Assembly (NCBI GenBank): GCA_030829155.1 | Contig: JAURBD010000023.1 | Location: 1 to 19,486, forward strand | DNA length: 19,486 nt | Reading direction: 5' to 3' | Origin: Flavobacteriaceae bacterium | Lineage (GTDB): Bacteria > Bacteroidota > Bacteroidia > Flavobacteriales > Flavobacteriaceae | Part shown: positions 8,615 to 17,099 of the stretch, piece by piece | How the letters are laid out: every line of letters starts with the position of its first letter | Numbering within the stretch: position 1 is the first letter of the stretch | The notes under the pieces: model-generated | Seen by the model: only the letters and a program-made list of their open reading frames with translations | The model's database searches: none | What the model was told of the DNA's origin: nothing | Program-made: the position numbers and the translations under genes

Positions 8615-9619
8615 TTAGGACTTGGGGAATTTTAATTCAGAATATTTACACTTTTTTAAGATAAAAAATTGAAATAGGATGCTATTAAGGGAAAAATAGG
8701 GTCTATTAACAATTAATTCACTTCTTTTTTGCAATATTTTAATCAAATTAAAATATACAAAAAAATGAGCCTTAATAATACTTAAGCAATTTTTCATTTC
8801 ACCTTTTAAGAGAAAACGTATTCCGGCAATACCATCTAGGATTAAACGGGCAATGAAAATAAATAACAAAGGGAATAAGGGAACATTTTTTAAAATCATA
8901 TACATGGAATTCCTGAAATTGTAAAAAACTTTTTTAGGAGAATCCGGAAGACTTCCGCCTCCAAGATGATAAACTTTTGATTCCCCAATACTATAAATCT
9001 CTTTTCCTTGATTGTAAATCCTCCAACAAAGATCAATTTCTTCCTGATGCATAAAAAAATCTTTATCAAAACCTCCAACAGATTTGAATGCTTCATTTCG
9101 TATGAAGAAGCAAGCACCAGAAGCCCAAAAAATTGATTTGTTTTTATCATATTGACCGTTATCCTTTTCTAAATGATTAAAGATTCGTCCTCTACAAAAT
9201 GGATAACCCAAACGATCAATATAGCCACCAGCAGCTCCTGCATACTCAAATTTTTGTGGATCTTTCTCATCAAGTATATGGGGCTGAGTAATTACTGTGT
9301 TTGGATTTTGCTTGAAAAAATCAATTATTGGGAGTAACCAGTTTTTAGAAACTCTAATATCGTTATTGATTAAACATAAAATATCTTCATTAATTTCTTG
9401 TAAACCAATATTATAACCTTCTGCATATCCAAGATTATTTTGGTTTAGTATAACGTTTATTTCAGAGAATTTCTTTTTAATAAAAGGGACTGAATCATCG
9501 TCTGAACCATTATCAATAAGGTATATTCTTGCTTCTTTACTGTATCGAATAAGATCAGGGATGAATTGTTGAAGAAGATTTTTCCCATTCCAATTTAAAA
9601 TAACTACGGCAATATTCAT
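8615..9619 (-). CDS. Glycosyltransferase family 2 (rhamnosyltransferase-like)
   Basis: This 334-residue GT-A fold enzyme should transfer a sugar from a nucleotide-sugar donor, probably to a surface glycan or lipid-linked precursor. It starts with the GT2 strand AVVILNWNG (4-12). Then come IDNGSDDDS (35-43, nucleotide binding), NQNNLGYAEGYNIG (59-72), the DxD-equivalent NND (85-87), FWASGACFFIR (164-174), HQEEIDLCWR (191-200, acidic catalytic region) and YHLGGGS (217-223). A hydrophobic stretch at about 246-268 suggests membrane attachment, and the C-terminal tail is basic. The layout resembles the RfbF/WsaF-like rhamnosyltransferase subgroup, but donor and acceptor cannot be read from sequence. 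It overlaps the upstream nuclease-fold gene by 4 bases (ATGA, 9616-9619). No other polysaccharide genes lie nearby. Confidence 0.92.
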   Translation of the reverse strand: MNIAVVILNWNGKNLLQQFIPDLIRYSKEARIYLIDNGSDDDSVPFIKKKFSEINVILNQNNLGYAEGYNIGLQEINEDILCLINNDIRVSKNWLLPIIDFFKQNPNTVITQPHILDEKDPQKFEYAGAAGGYIDRLGYPFCRGRIFNHLEKDNGQYDKNKSIFWASGACFFIRNEAFKSVGGFDKDFFMHQEEIDLCWRIYNQGKEIYSIGESKVYHLGGGSLPDSPKKVFYNFRNSMYMILKNVPLFPLLFIFIARLILDGIAGIRFLLKGEMKNCLSIIKAHFFVYFNLIKILQKRSELIVNRPYFSLNSILFQFFILKKCKYSELKFPKS

Positions 9620-10062
9620 ATTTGATACTTTGGAAGTTTTCGGATAAACCGATAGGCTTTATTTTTAAAATCTATTTCACAAAAGTAGTGTTCTTTTCCG
9701 TTTGTTAACATCAAAAAGCGACTATTCAAAGTCAAATTGTATCGAGCAATTTGATCGAAAGTATTTTGGGAGATTTTAATTGAAGGGGCTTTACACTCAA
9801 CCAAAATTTCAACATTCCCATCATTACTATACACAACAAGGTCATAACGTTTTGCTCGACCGTTGATGAAAAGTTGTTTTTCTAAATTGATAAGACTTTT
9901 GGGATACCCTAATTCATTAATCAAAAAATGTACACAATGTTGCCGAACCCATTCCTCGGGAGATAATAGCACATTCTTTTTGCGGATTAAATCGAAAATA
10001 TACACCTTATTTTCCCTACTTTTGAAGGTAAATGAGTAGTTGGGAAAATTAAGTTGTTCCAT
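9616..10062 (-). CDS. Stand-alone HsdR-N-like PD-(D/E)XK nuclease-fold protein
   Basis: This 148-residue protein resembles the N-terminal endonuclease domain of type I restriction HsdR subunits. The motif pattern is complete: Glu36/Glu37 in the first helix (SPEEWVRQ), Asp74 in RYDLVVY, Glu89-x-Lys91 in VECKAP, and a QxxxY-type motif (Gln104, Tyr108 in FDQIARYN). It could therefore cleave DNA or RNA with a divalent metal. There is no helicase, methylase or specificity gene nearby, so this is not a restriction system. It is head-to-head with holA (26-base gap) and its stop overlaps the glycosyltransferase start, so transcription probably runs from here into the glycosyltransferase. I believe this pairing with holA recurs in Flavobacteriia, but I cannot check that here. 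The cellular role is unknown; involvement in replication or repair is only an inference from position. Confidence 0.85.
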   Translation of the reverse strand: MEQLNFPNYSFTFKSRENKVYIFDLIRKKNVLLSPEEWVRQHCVHFLINELGYPKSLINLEKQLFINGRAKRYDLVVYSNDGNVEILVECKAPSIKISQNTFDQIARYNLTLNSRFLMLTNGKEHYFCEIDFKNKAYRFIRKLPKYQI

Positions 10063-10088
10063 ACTATAAAAGTGAACAATTTTTAGCT

Positions 10089-11090
10089 TTGAAAGACATA
10101 TATCAAATATTAAGTTCTATAAAAAAAGGGAGTTTTGCTCCAATCTATCTTTTGATGGGAACTGAACCATTTTTTATTGATCAAGTTACGAATTTGCTTT
10201 TGAATTGCGTGGTAGATGAACATGCGCGTGATTTTGATTCTACAATCTTATATGGAAAGGAAACGCTCCCAGAGCAAATTATTGAAACTGCCAAGCGTTT
10301 CCCGATGATGGGGTCTCATCAATTGGTTGTTGTTAGAGAAGCTCAATATTTGGACCGGTCAATGGACTCATTGCTTCCTTATCTGGAGAATCCCCAGGCT
10401 CAAACGGTATTGATTTTTTGTTATAAACACAAAAAATTAGATAAGCGTAAAAAATCATATAAATCAATTGCGAAGTCTGGAGTAATTTTAGAAACAAAAC
10501 CTTTATACCAAGATCAAGTAGAGACTTGGATTAAGGATCGCGGTTTGAAATATAATTTTAATTTTCATCCAGATGCTATTCCACTGCTTGTTTCATTTCT
10601 GGGAACAAATTTAGGTAAAATAGACAAGGAATTACAAAAACTATGCAATCAGGTTACCCAAGGTCAAGAAATTACTCCTTCAATTATAGAAAAGTATATT
10701 GGATATAGTAAAGATTTTAATGGTTTTGAACTTCAAAAAGCTCTAGGTAAAAGAGATCTTGAGCATTCTTTCAGGATTATTCGTTATATGGCTTCCAATT
10801 TTAAGAAACATCCCATAACGCTTACTTTAACAATTTTGTTTAATTTTTTTCAGAAGCTTTTATTGTTTCAAGGATTGCCTTCACCTTCAAAGGCACCAGC
10901 GGTTCTCGGAGTTTCTCCTTATTTTGTGAAAGATTATCAGGCAGCTGCTAGCTTTTATTCAATGAAGCAGATTGCTCAAGTAATTGGACACATCAAAGAG
11001 GCAGATATGAAAAGTAAAGGAGTAGGGGCACAAAATATTTCAACCGAAGAACTTTTAAAAGAATTAATTATTAAAATTATTTCTAGCTAG
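10089..11090 (+). CDS. holA: DNA polymerase III delta subunit
   Basis: The delta subunit of the clamp loader opens the beta sliding clamp during DNA replication. The 333 residues fit the family: an N-terminal AAA+-like domain with no working Walker A (LLMGTEPFFIDQ near 21-32 is the typical opening), a middle lid domain, and a C-terminal collar domain (about 210-333; KALGKRDLEHSF and AQVIGHIKEADMKSKG). The start appears to be TTG at 10089. No in-frame ATG occurs before codon 23, and starting there would remove the first strand and helix normally present, so TTG is preferred. The region before it is only 26 bases and is shared with the divergent nuclease-fold gene. The TAG stop overlaps the stop of the convergent E1 gene. 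Confidence 0.93.
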   Translation: MKDIYQILSSIKKGSFAPIYLLMGTEPFFIDQVTNLLLNCVVDEHARDFDSTILYGKETLPEQIIETAKRFPMMGSHQLVVVREAQYLDRSMDSLLPYLENPQAQTVLIFCYKHKKLDKRKKSYKSIAKSGVILETKPLYQDQVETWIKDRGLKYNFNFHPDAIPLLVSFLGTNLGKIDKELQKLCNQVTQGQEITPSIIEKYIGYSKDFNGFELQKALGKRDLEHSFRIIRYMASNFKKHPITLTLTILFNFFQKLLLFQGLPSPSKAPAVLGVSPYFVKDYQAAASFYSMKQIAQVIGHIKEADMKSKGVGAQNISTEELLKELIIKIISS

Positions 11091-13498
11091 ATTTTTGGAA
11101 ATGCTACTGGGTTTGATTCATGCATAATTCCATATACTTTTTCAAAAATATCATCTTCCGAGGGCTTAGAAAAATAATCCCCATCACTTCCATATGCTGG
11201 ACGATGAGCTTTTGCAGTCAATGTTTGCGGACTACTATCTAAAAAGGGATATATATCTTGAATATCAATTAATTGCTGTAAAATGTATGCACTAGCGCCC
11301 CCTGGAACATCTTCATCAATAATTAATAATCGATTTGTTTTTTTTATGCTTGTTAAAATATCTTGATTCAAATCAAAAGGCAATAAAGTTTGAATATCAA
11401 TTACCTCTGCATCAATATTATATTGATTAAGTTCTTTAGCTATTGACTTAACCATCCGCAAAGTAGATCCATAAGACACTAAAGTAATATCTGAGCCTTC
11501 TATTAAAACTTCTACTTTTCCAAGAGGAACTCTAAATTCCCCAAGATTAGATGGTTTTTTTTCTTTTAATCTATATCCGTTTAAAGATTCTATTACGATT
11601 GCAGGTTCATCACCTTCGAGTAAGGTGTTGTACATCCCTGCCGCTTGAGTCATGTTTCTAGGAACGGCAACGTTGATACCTCTCAATAAACTTACAATAC
11701 CTCCCATTGGTGATCCACTGTGCCAAATACCCTCTAGACGATGCCCTCGGGTACGAATGATCAAGGGAACAGATTGTTTACCAACTGTTCTGTAATGATA
11801 TGAGGCTAAATCATCACTTAAAGTTTGAAGGCAATAGAGTATGTAATCTAAATATTGAATTTCTGCAATTGGACGTAAACCCCTAAGTGACATTCCAATT
11901 CCTTGACCAATAATAGTTGTCTCTCTTATTCCAGTATCAGCAACTCGAATTTTCCCATATTTGGATTGCATACCTTCAAGACCTTGATTAACATCTCCAA
12001 TAACTCCTACATCTTCTCCGAAGATTAGAAGTTTGTCGTTACTTTCAAGTAATGCATCAAAATTATCTCTTATAATTATTCTACCATCTACTAATTCTGC
12101 ATCATCAGAGTATTTGGCAGGAATAGGAACAATTTTATCTAACCGATATTGGGATTCGCTGTAAAGATGAGAACTAAATTTTGGATTGAGTTTTTTAGTT
12201 AATTCCTCTTTCCAGTTTCTGATTTCATCTTTAACAGGGTGATTAAATTGAGTTAAAATTCTTAATGCCTTACGAGAATTATGCAGTAAGTCTTTATAAG
12301 TCGGTTCTTCAATCTGATTAATTTGGGTAGAAATTATTTGAAAATTAGAATCATTGTTTGTAGCTAAAATTGCTTTTTTTATGAGTCTTTGAAGTTCTTT
12401 TTTTTCTTCTGTTATTGGGTTTTGATAAGTATTCCATGCATCAATTTTAGCTTGGCGGACTTCTTTTTTAGATTTTTCTTCAATATTTTGGAGTTCATCT
12501 TCATCAGCAAAACCATTACTCAAAATCCAGTTTCGTGTTTTTAGATTACAATCAAATTCTTTTTCCCAATTTAGACGGTCTTCAGATTTGTATCTTTGAT
12601 GAGATCCTGAACTTGAATGACCAAGAGGTTGTGTTAGTTCTTGAACATGAATTAACACAGGAACATGTTCGTTTCTCGCTAATTTTTCGGCATATTGATA
12701 AGTTTCTACTAATGCAGTATAATCCCAGCCTTTTACAGTTATAATTTCAAAACCTTTTTCTTGCTCGTTTCTTTGCAACCCTTCTAGTGCCTTTGAAATG
12801 CTTCCTTTGGTAGTTTGTTGATCATTATGAACGGATATTCCATAATCATCATCCCAAACGCTAATTACCATTGGGATTTGTAATACTCCTGCTGCGTTAA
12901 TTGCTTCAAGGAAAAGACCCTCACTAGTACTTGCATTTCCAATAGTACCCCATGCAATTTCATGTCCTTTATTAGAAAAGCGTTCGCTTCCTTCTATGTT
13001 TAATGCTCTGTATACTTTTGAAGCTTGGGCTAGCCCAACAAGCCTTGGTATTTGACCCGCAGTAGGGGAGATATCCGAGCTGTGGTTTTTTTGGTCCATT
13101 AATGTTTTCCAAGCCCCATTTGAATTATGACTTTCAGTCACAAAATGTCCTCCCATTTGACGACCACCAGACATAGGTTCTATATCTATATCGGGATGCG
13201 CGTACAAAGCAGCAAAGATTTCTTGAGGACTCAAAAACCCTTGTTCCATAAGAATGGTCTGATCTCGATAATAGCCCGATCGAAAATCTCCTTTTTTAAA
13301 AAATTTACTCAGTATCAGTTGAGGAAGTTCTTTTCCATCACCAAAAATACCAAATTTAGCCTTTCCTGTCAAAACCTCTCTTCTTCCAAGTTCAGAGCAG
13401 GCTCTACTGATGCACAGTAACCTGTAATCTGAAAGGATTTCCGCTTTGAAATCTTTAAAAGAAATAGGAGTTTCTTCAACAAGGCTTTTTTGAGACAT
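11087..13498 (-). CDS. Fused alpha/beta 2-oxo-acid dehydrogenase E1 component
   Basis: This is the thiamine-diphosphate decarboxylase of a 2-oxo-acid dehydrogenase complex (branched-chain-like), with alpha and beta subunits in a single 803-residue chain. The alpha half (about 20-375) has the cofactor region GNASTSEG (187-194), VWDDDYGIS (214-222) and an activation-loop-like GHSSSGSHQRY (293-303). A charged linker (about 375-460) joins the beta half (about 470-800), with GEDVG (494-498; the Glu should contact the thiamine aminopyrimidine), ADTGIRETTIIGQGIG (520-535), RTRGHR, HSGSP and DEDVPGGASAY. Such single-chain E1 proteins are common in Bacteroidota. The classic GDG...NN thiamine-diphosphate motif is altered (GNA...DD; see findings). 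No E2 or E3 gene is nearby. A good promoter lies just upstream (13517-13549). It converges on holA with a 4-base overlap. Confidence 0.9.
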   Translation of the reverse strand: MSQKSLVEETPISFKDFKAEILSDYRLLCISRACSELGRREVLTGKAKFGIFGDGKELPQLILSKFFKKGDFRSGYYRDQTILMEQGFLSPQEIFAALYAHPDIDIEPMSGGRQMGGHFVTESHNSNGAWKTLMDQKNHSSDISPTAGQIPRLVGLAQASKVYRALNIEGSERFSNKGHEIAWGTIGNASTSEGLFLEAINAAGVLQIPMVISVWDDDYGISVHNDQQTTKGSISKALEGLQRNEQEKGFEIITVKGWDYTALVETYQYAEKLARNEHVPVLIHVQELTQPLGHSSSGSHQRYKSEDRLNWEKEFDCNLKTRNWILSNGFADEDELQNIEEKSKKEVRQAKIDAWNTYQNPITEEKKELQRLIKKAILATNNDSNFQIISTQINQIEEPTYKDLLHNSRKALRILTQFNHPVKDEIRNWKEELTKKLNPKFSSHLYSESQYRLDKIVPIPAKYSDDAELVDGRIIIRDNFDALLESNDKLLIFGEDVGVIGDVNQGLEGMQSKYGKIRVADTGIRETTIIGQGIGMSLRGLRPIAEIQYLDYILYCLQTLSDDLASYHYRTVGKQSVPLIIRTRGHRLEGIWHSGSPMGGIVSLLRGINVAVPRNMTQAAGMYNTLLEGDEPAIVIESLNGYRLKEKKPSNLGEFRVPLGKVEVLIEGSDITLVSYGSTLRMVKSIAKELNQYNIDAEVIDIQTLLPFDLNQDILTSIKKTNRLLIIDEDVPGGASAYILQQLIDIQDIYPFLDSSPQTLTAKAHRPAYGSDGDYFSKPSEDDIFEKVYGIMHESNPVAFPKI

Positions 13499-13516
13499 TC
13501 TTTGAATTTAGCTTTG

Positions 13517-13549
13517 CAAATTTACAAAATTTTAAGCAGAGTAACTCAA
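13517..13549 (-). promoter_or_regulatory. Bacteroidota-type promoter for the E1 gene
   Basis: Read on the minus strand, a TTG at 13549-13547 is followed after 22 bases by a perfect TAAATTTG at 13524-13517, matching the flavobacterial consensus TTG-N17-23-TAnnTTTG. The predicted transcription start near 13511 leaves a leader of roughly a dozen bases before the ATG at 13498. A TAnnTTTG alone would be common by chance in this base composition; the correctly spaced TTG and the location just upstream of the gene raise confidence. Confidence 0.6.
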
Positions 13550-13588
13550 TGCAATAATTCCTCTATCAATTCTCTAAAACACAATAAT

Positions 13589-16402
13589 CTAAAACCATTT
13601 TCGAGTAAATAGTTGTTTAAGGTTATTGATGTCGATTGTCAATACAAATCGGACATTAGAAAAATAATTTTGATCATTGAGTACATAATTTTCTGAATTT
13701 TGAATTGGAAAGTAAAATTCTAAATAATCAGGAACTAAATTTAATCTTAAACCGGTATCATAAAAATAATTTTCTTTCATGTTTTTATTTTTTGCAATAC
13801 CAAAATCAGTGTAAACTTCAATCCATTTCCATAGACTATACCCCAGGTTTGTAGCTAGAATGTAGTCATTTGCATTAGGATTTGCAAACTTAGATTTAAA
13901 ACCACCTTCTGACATAATAAACTGTTGACTATAAATCCCAGTATCGTCTGAACGTCCTAAATAATTATAATTAAAAAGATAATCGGATGAACGATTCAAA
14001 CTGAAATCAAAATAAGTAGTGTTTTGCGTGTTGTTCCACAGAAACTTACCTCCATAAAAACGAAATGAAAATGTTCTGCCGTTATGAAAAAGATGTCGAA
14101 AATCTAGGTTTATACTGAGTTTACCCAATAAATCAGAAAATTCTAATCTACCTCCTGTACTGAACACTCTAATTGCTTCTTTGTTCGAATACAAATACCG
14201 AAGATTTCCAATACTGTAATTTGGAGTTATGTTGATATTTGTTCCGTATTCTTGATTCACTTGAACCAGATTTATTGAGAAAAATTCTCTTTTATTTAAT
14301 CTAAAATCACTTGGGCGTTTTGCAAAAGTTATTGAAGGAATAAAAGTTTGATATCTCAAATTTTCATCGTAATGGTAATTACTTCCATAAAACCCTATAT
14401 TGGTCAGATAAAAAGATGATTTTTCTTTGTAAATCAAATAATTAAATTTAACCGAACCGACAATTTCATTGAGCTTTAAGCTATACATAGGAGTTATTTC
14501 ATAAATAATTGGTTTACGCTCAAATGATTTGTTGGAAAGTCTAGTTCCAAAAGTTAGACCTTCATATGCGTTAAAATCGGTTATTGGGTTGAAGAAAATT
14601 TGATTTCTTTTTGGATCTTCAAAATCTTTTATAAAAGTAAACTTCAAAGGTTTTATGGATGTTTTACTTACTCTTTTGTAATTGTTGAGTTGATTAAATT
14701 CCGGTATTTTAACTTTAGGATTAATTACTAAATAATCCGACTGCAAGTTTTTTAACTTAAAGTAATGTGTTTTTTTGTAGTCTTTAATAGCGATAGATTG
14801 AATAATCGAATCTTCTTTTATTTGTGCTATGGTAAATGGAATTAATCCTTTTTGTTTTTGGGTTACCTTGAAAGTCAGGGAATCTGGTTTAACGTTTAAA
14901 TTACTGATTTTAAGATCAATAAAATCTCTACTTTTTAAATAATCTCCAAAAAACCATGGGATTTCTAATTCTTTTTCTAGTGAATGAATCAATTGATCTT
15001 GAGATTGAATGATTCCAATTTGATTTTTTATTGCACGATTAATTTTTTCTTTACCATGAAACCAATAGGCATATCGAATTCCATGAGCTACTTGACTTGG
15101 AGTGGCAACACGCTCATTAAATTTAATTAATTTATCTTTAGGGGTAAGGGCAGCTTGTTGAATGTTATTTCTAATGATGTATTCAGAAGAATATAAATAA
15201 CCGTGATTAAAAGCTACACTACCTAAGCTGTATTTTTTTATGAGAGGCTTTATAAAACGTTTTTCTGAAATTTTACCCAATAATTTTTGATTGGGATAAT
15301 AACGATCTACGTATTCCATTAACATCATGGCGTGAAGCCCACCTGTAAGCCAATGAACCTCTCTTGGGTTCATTAAAAAAATTTCATTTAAATGGTGATT
15401 TAGGTAAACACTTAAGGCTTTTATTTCAAATTTAAATTGGTTTGAAAAGACAGAAAAAACTGAGGGAAAAATAGAAAGACTATAATAAGGTCTCTTTTTA
15501 TAATTATACTTTGAAATTTGCATTTTTCTGTGAGGATATTTACCTAGATATTCATCGACAAAAGATTTAATTTGAATCAGACTTGGAATAGGATTAAATA
15601 GGCTGTCAATAGCCCCTTTTAAGTCAGTTTCAATGATAAGTTCATTAATAATGAATGATTGATGCTTTTGCTCATTGATATGAAATTGAATAGCTCTGGT
15701 GTCTGCAGCTGATAGGGATAATATTTTTCGATTTCCTTTTTTTATTTCTTTAAGCTGAGTCAAATTAGAATTTAAAAATAAATTTATTGGAATATTCCAT
15801 TCCATTAAATAATCAGAAATTAAATTACTGGTTTCTTCGAGATCTAAATTGCTGTTTTTTATCCATTCTCCATTTATGTAAGGAGCCAATTGAATAAAAC
15901 AGTTTTTTAAAAAATATTCATTTTCTGAAATTTTACCATATCCAGTGTAACGAGCATCTGGAAGTTCTAAACTGTATTGAAGAAAGATTTCAATGGTTTC
16001 TCAGATTTGAAGTGTTTTATCTAAACTAATTTTTATAATATCAATTTGATTATCAATTCTTTTCCATTCAATCTCTTTTCGGTTAATTGAAATTTTCAGT
16101 CCGAATGTTTTTCCTCTTTTGGATTTAATTCCTAAGTAAAATCTTCGATCATATTCCTCTGCAAGCCTTTGTGATAAGGGCGATTTTGAGGAACTGTATG
16201 CATGTGACCAGTCGTTAAAAAAAAAATCAATTAAACCCTCAGAAGAGTTGTTTGTTAGTTTGATTTTTTGAGAAACTACTAATGTTTTTTTATCAGTTTT
16301 CAGATTTACTGAAAATTGATTTTTAACATTCAAACCCTGACTCAAAACTAGTTTAGGGAGGTTAAGGATTAATAATAAAGAAATCTTCCAATAAAAATTC
16401 AA
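13589..16402 (-). pseudogene. Degenerate M1-peptidase-like / outer-membrane barrel protein with in-frame TGA
   Basis: One continuous frame of 938 codons (with its TAG stop) runs from 16402 to 13589, interrupted only by TGA at 16003-16001 (codon 134). Translation across the stop continues smoothly (LPDARYTGYG just after it), so this is one gene rather than two. The N-terminus has a signal peptide (hydrophobic run ending VLSQ) and a beta-rich M1-type N-domain. A gluzincin-like helical region follows, but the expected HExxH reads YLNHH (333-337) and the WLxEG block reads WLTGG (351-355), so peptidase activity looks lost. The last about 370 residues are rich in aromatic, alternating strands and end in Phe, like an outer-membrane beta-barrel. 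The start is TTG, 5 bases after the LOG gene stop; no ATG is available in the first 133 codons. It may be a recent pseudogene, a read-through gene or a sequencing error. Confidence 0.75.
16001..16003 (-). other. In-frame TGA interrupting the peptidase-like/barrel gene
   Basis: The complement reads ATC TGA GAA ACC. The reading frame is otherwise open and unchanged on both sides, so no insertion or deletion is needed to explain it. Gly (GGA) would fit this turn position well, so a single GGA to TGA change is the simplest origin; that is inference. No selenocysteine-type context was recognised. Confidence 0.85.
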
Positions 16403-16407
16403 TGGTT

Positions 16408-17091
16408 TTAAAAATTTGGGTTATATACACCTTTAATATGAAATTTTTCTAAACAATTAAGTACTTCTTCTTGGGTGTCAACAACTGAAAATAAATCAAG
16501 ATCTTCTTTACTTATCATTTTATTTTTTATGAGAACAGATTTCATCCAGTCTACAAGTCCTTCCCAAAAATTTGTTCCAACAAGAATAATAGGTACCCGT
16601 TTTATTTTTTTTGTTTGAATAAGTGTAAGCGATTCAAATAATTCATCTAATGTTCCCAGTCCACCGGGCAATACAACAAAAGCTTGGGCGTATTTAACGA
16701 ACATTACTTTGCGAATAAAAAAATACTCAAAGGATAAGTTTTTATCCTTGTCTATATATGGGTTTGACGTTTGTTCGAAGGGGAGCACAATATTTAGGCC
16801 AACCGAAATTCCATTTACTTCTTGAGATCCTTTATTGGCAGCCTCCATGATTCCTGGACCAGCTCCTGTAATAATTCCGTATCCTGCCATTGCTATTGAA
16901 TTAGCAATACTTGTAGCTAATTTATAAAAAGGACGATCAGGTTGTGTTCTAGCCGAACCAAAAATTGAAATACAAGGTCCAATACTATCCATTTTTTCAT
17001 AGCCATGAACAAATTCGCCCATGATCTTGAAAAGAGACCATGAATCGTTTGTTTTAGTAGTATTCCAGCTTTTATTCTTTACTTTTTTCAT
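16408..17091 (-). CDS. LOG family nucleotide 5'-monophosphate phosphoribohydrolase
   Basis: This 227-residue Rossmann-fold protein belongs to the LOG / TIGR00730 family, which cleaves the N-glycosidic bond of nucleoside 5'-monophosphates (cytokinin ribotides in some members, general purine or pyrimidine nucleotides in others). The opening strand is ISIFGSAR (41-48), followed by ITGAGPGIMEAANKG (74-88) and the signature PGGLGTLDE (142-150), whose last Glu is the expected catalytic acid. Arg127 and Lys128 in FFIRKVMF are conserved substrate-site positions. The short basic extension of about 35 residues before the fold is typical of one LOG subgroup. It starts 8 bases after uvrA and ends 5 bases before the peptidase-like gene, so all three probably share a transcript. 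The older label lysine decarboxylase for this family is wrong. The natural substrate here is unknown. Confidence 0.92.
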   Translation of the reverse strand: MKKVKNKSWNTTKTNDSWSLFKIMGEFVHGYEKMDSIGPCISIFGSARTQPDRPFYKLATSIANSIAMAGYGIITGAGPGIMEAANKGSQEVNGISVGLNIVLPFEQTSNPYIDKDKNLSFEYFFIRKVMFVKYAQAFVVLPGGLGTLDELFESLTLIQTKKIKRVPIILVGTNFWEGLVDWMKSVLIKNKMISKEDLDLFSVVDTQEEVLNCLEKFHIKGVYNPNF

Positions 17092-17099
17092 TAATTAAG

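Noticed and set aside
8615..9619. Polysaccharide biosynthesis cluster around the glycosyltransferase
   Set aside because: It is the only such gene here; its neighbours are an OmpA lipoprotein and a nuclease-fold gene.
9616..10062. A type I restriction-modification system
   Set aside because: Only the HsdR-N-like nuclease domain is present; there is no motor domain, HsdM or HsdS in the window.
10153..10155. ATG at codon 23 as the start of holA
   Set aside because: It would delete the first strand and helix normally present in delta subunits; the TTG at 10089 gives the usual N-terminus.
15889..16402. Frameshift between two halves of the peptidase-like gene
   Set aside because: Both halves are in the same frame (start-to-start distance 513 bases, 171 codons); a single TGA is the only interruption.
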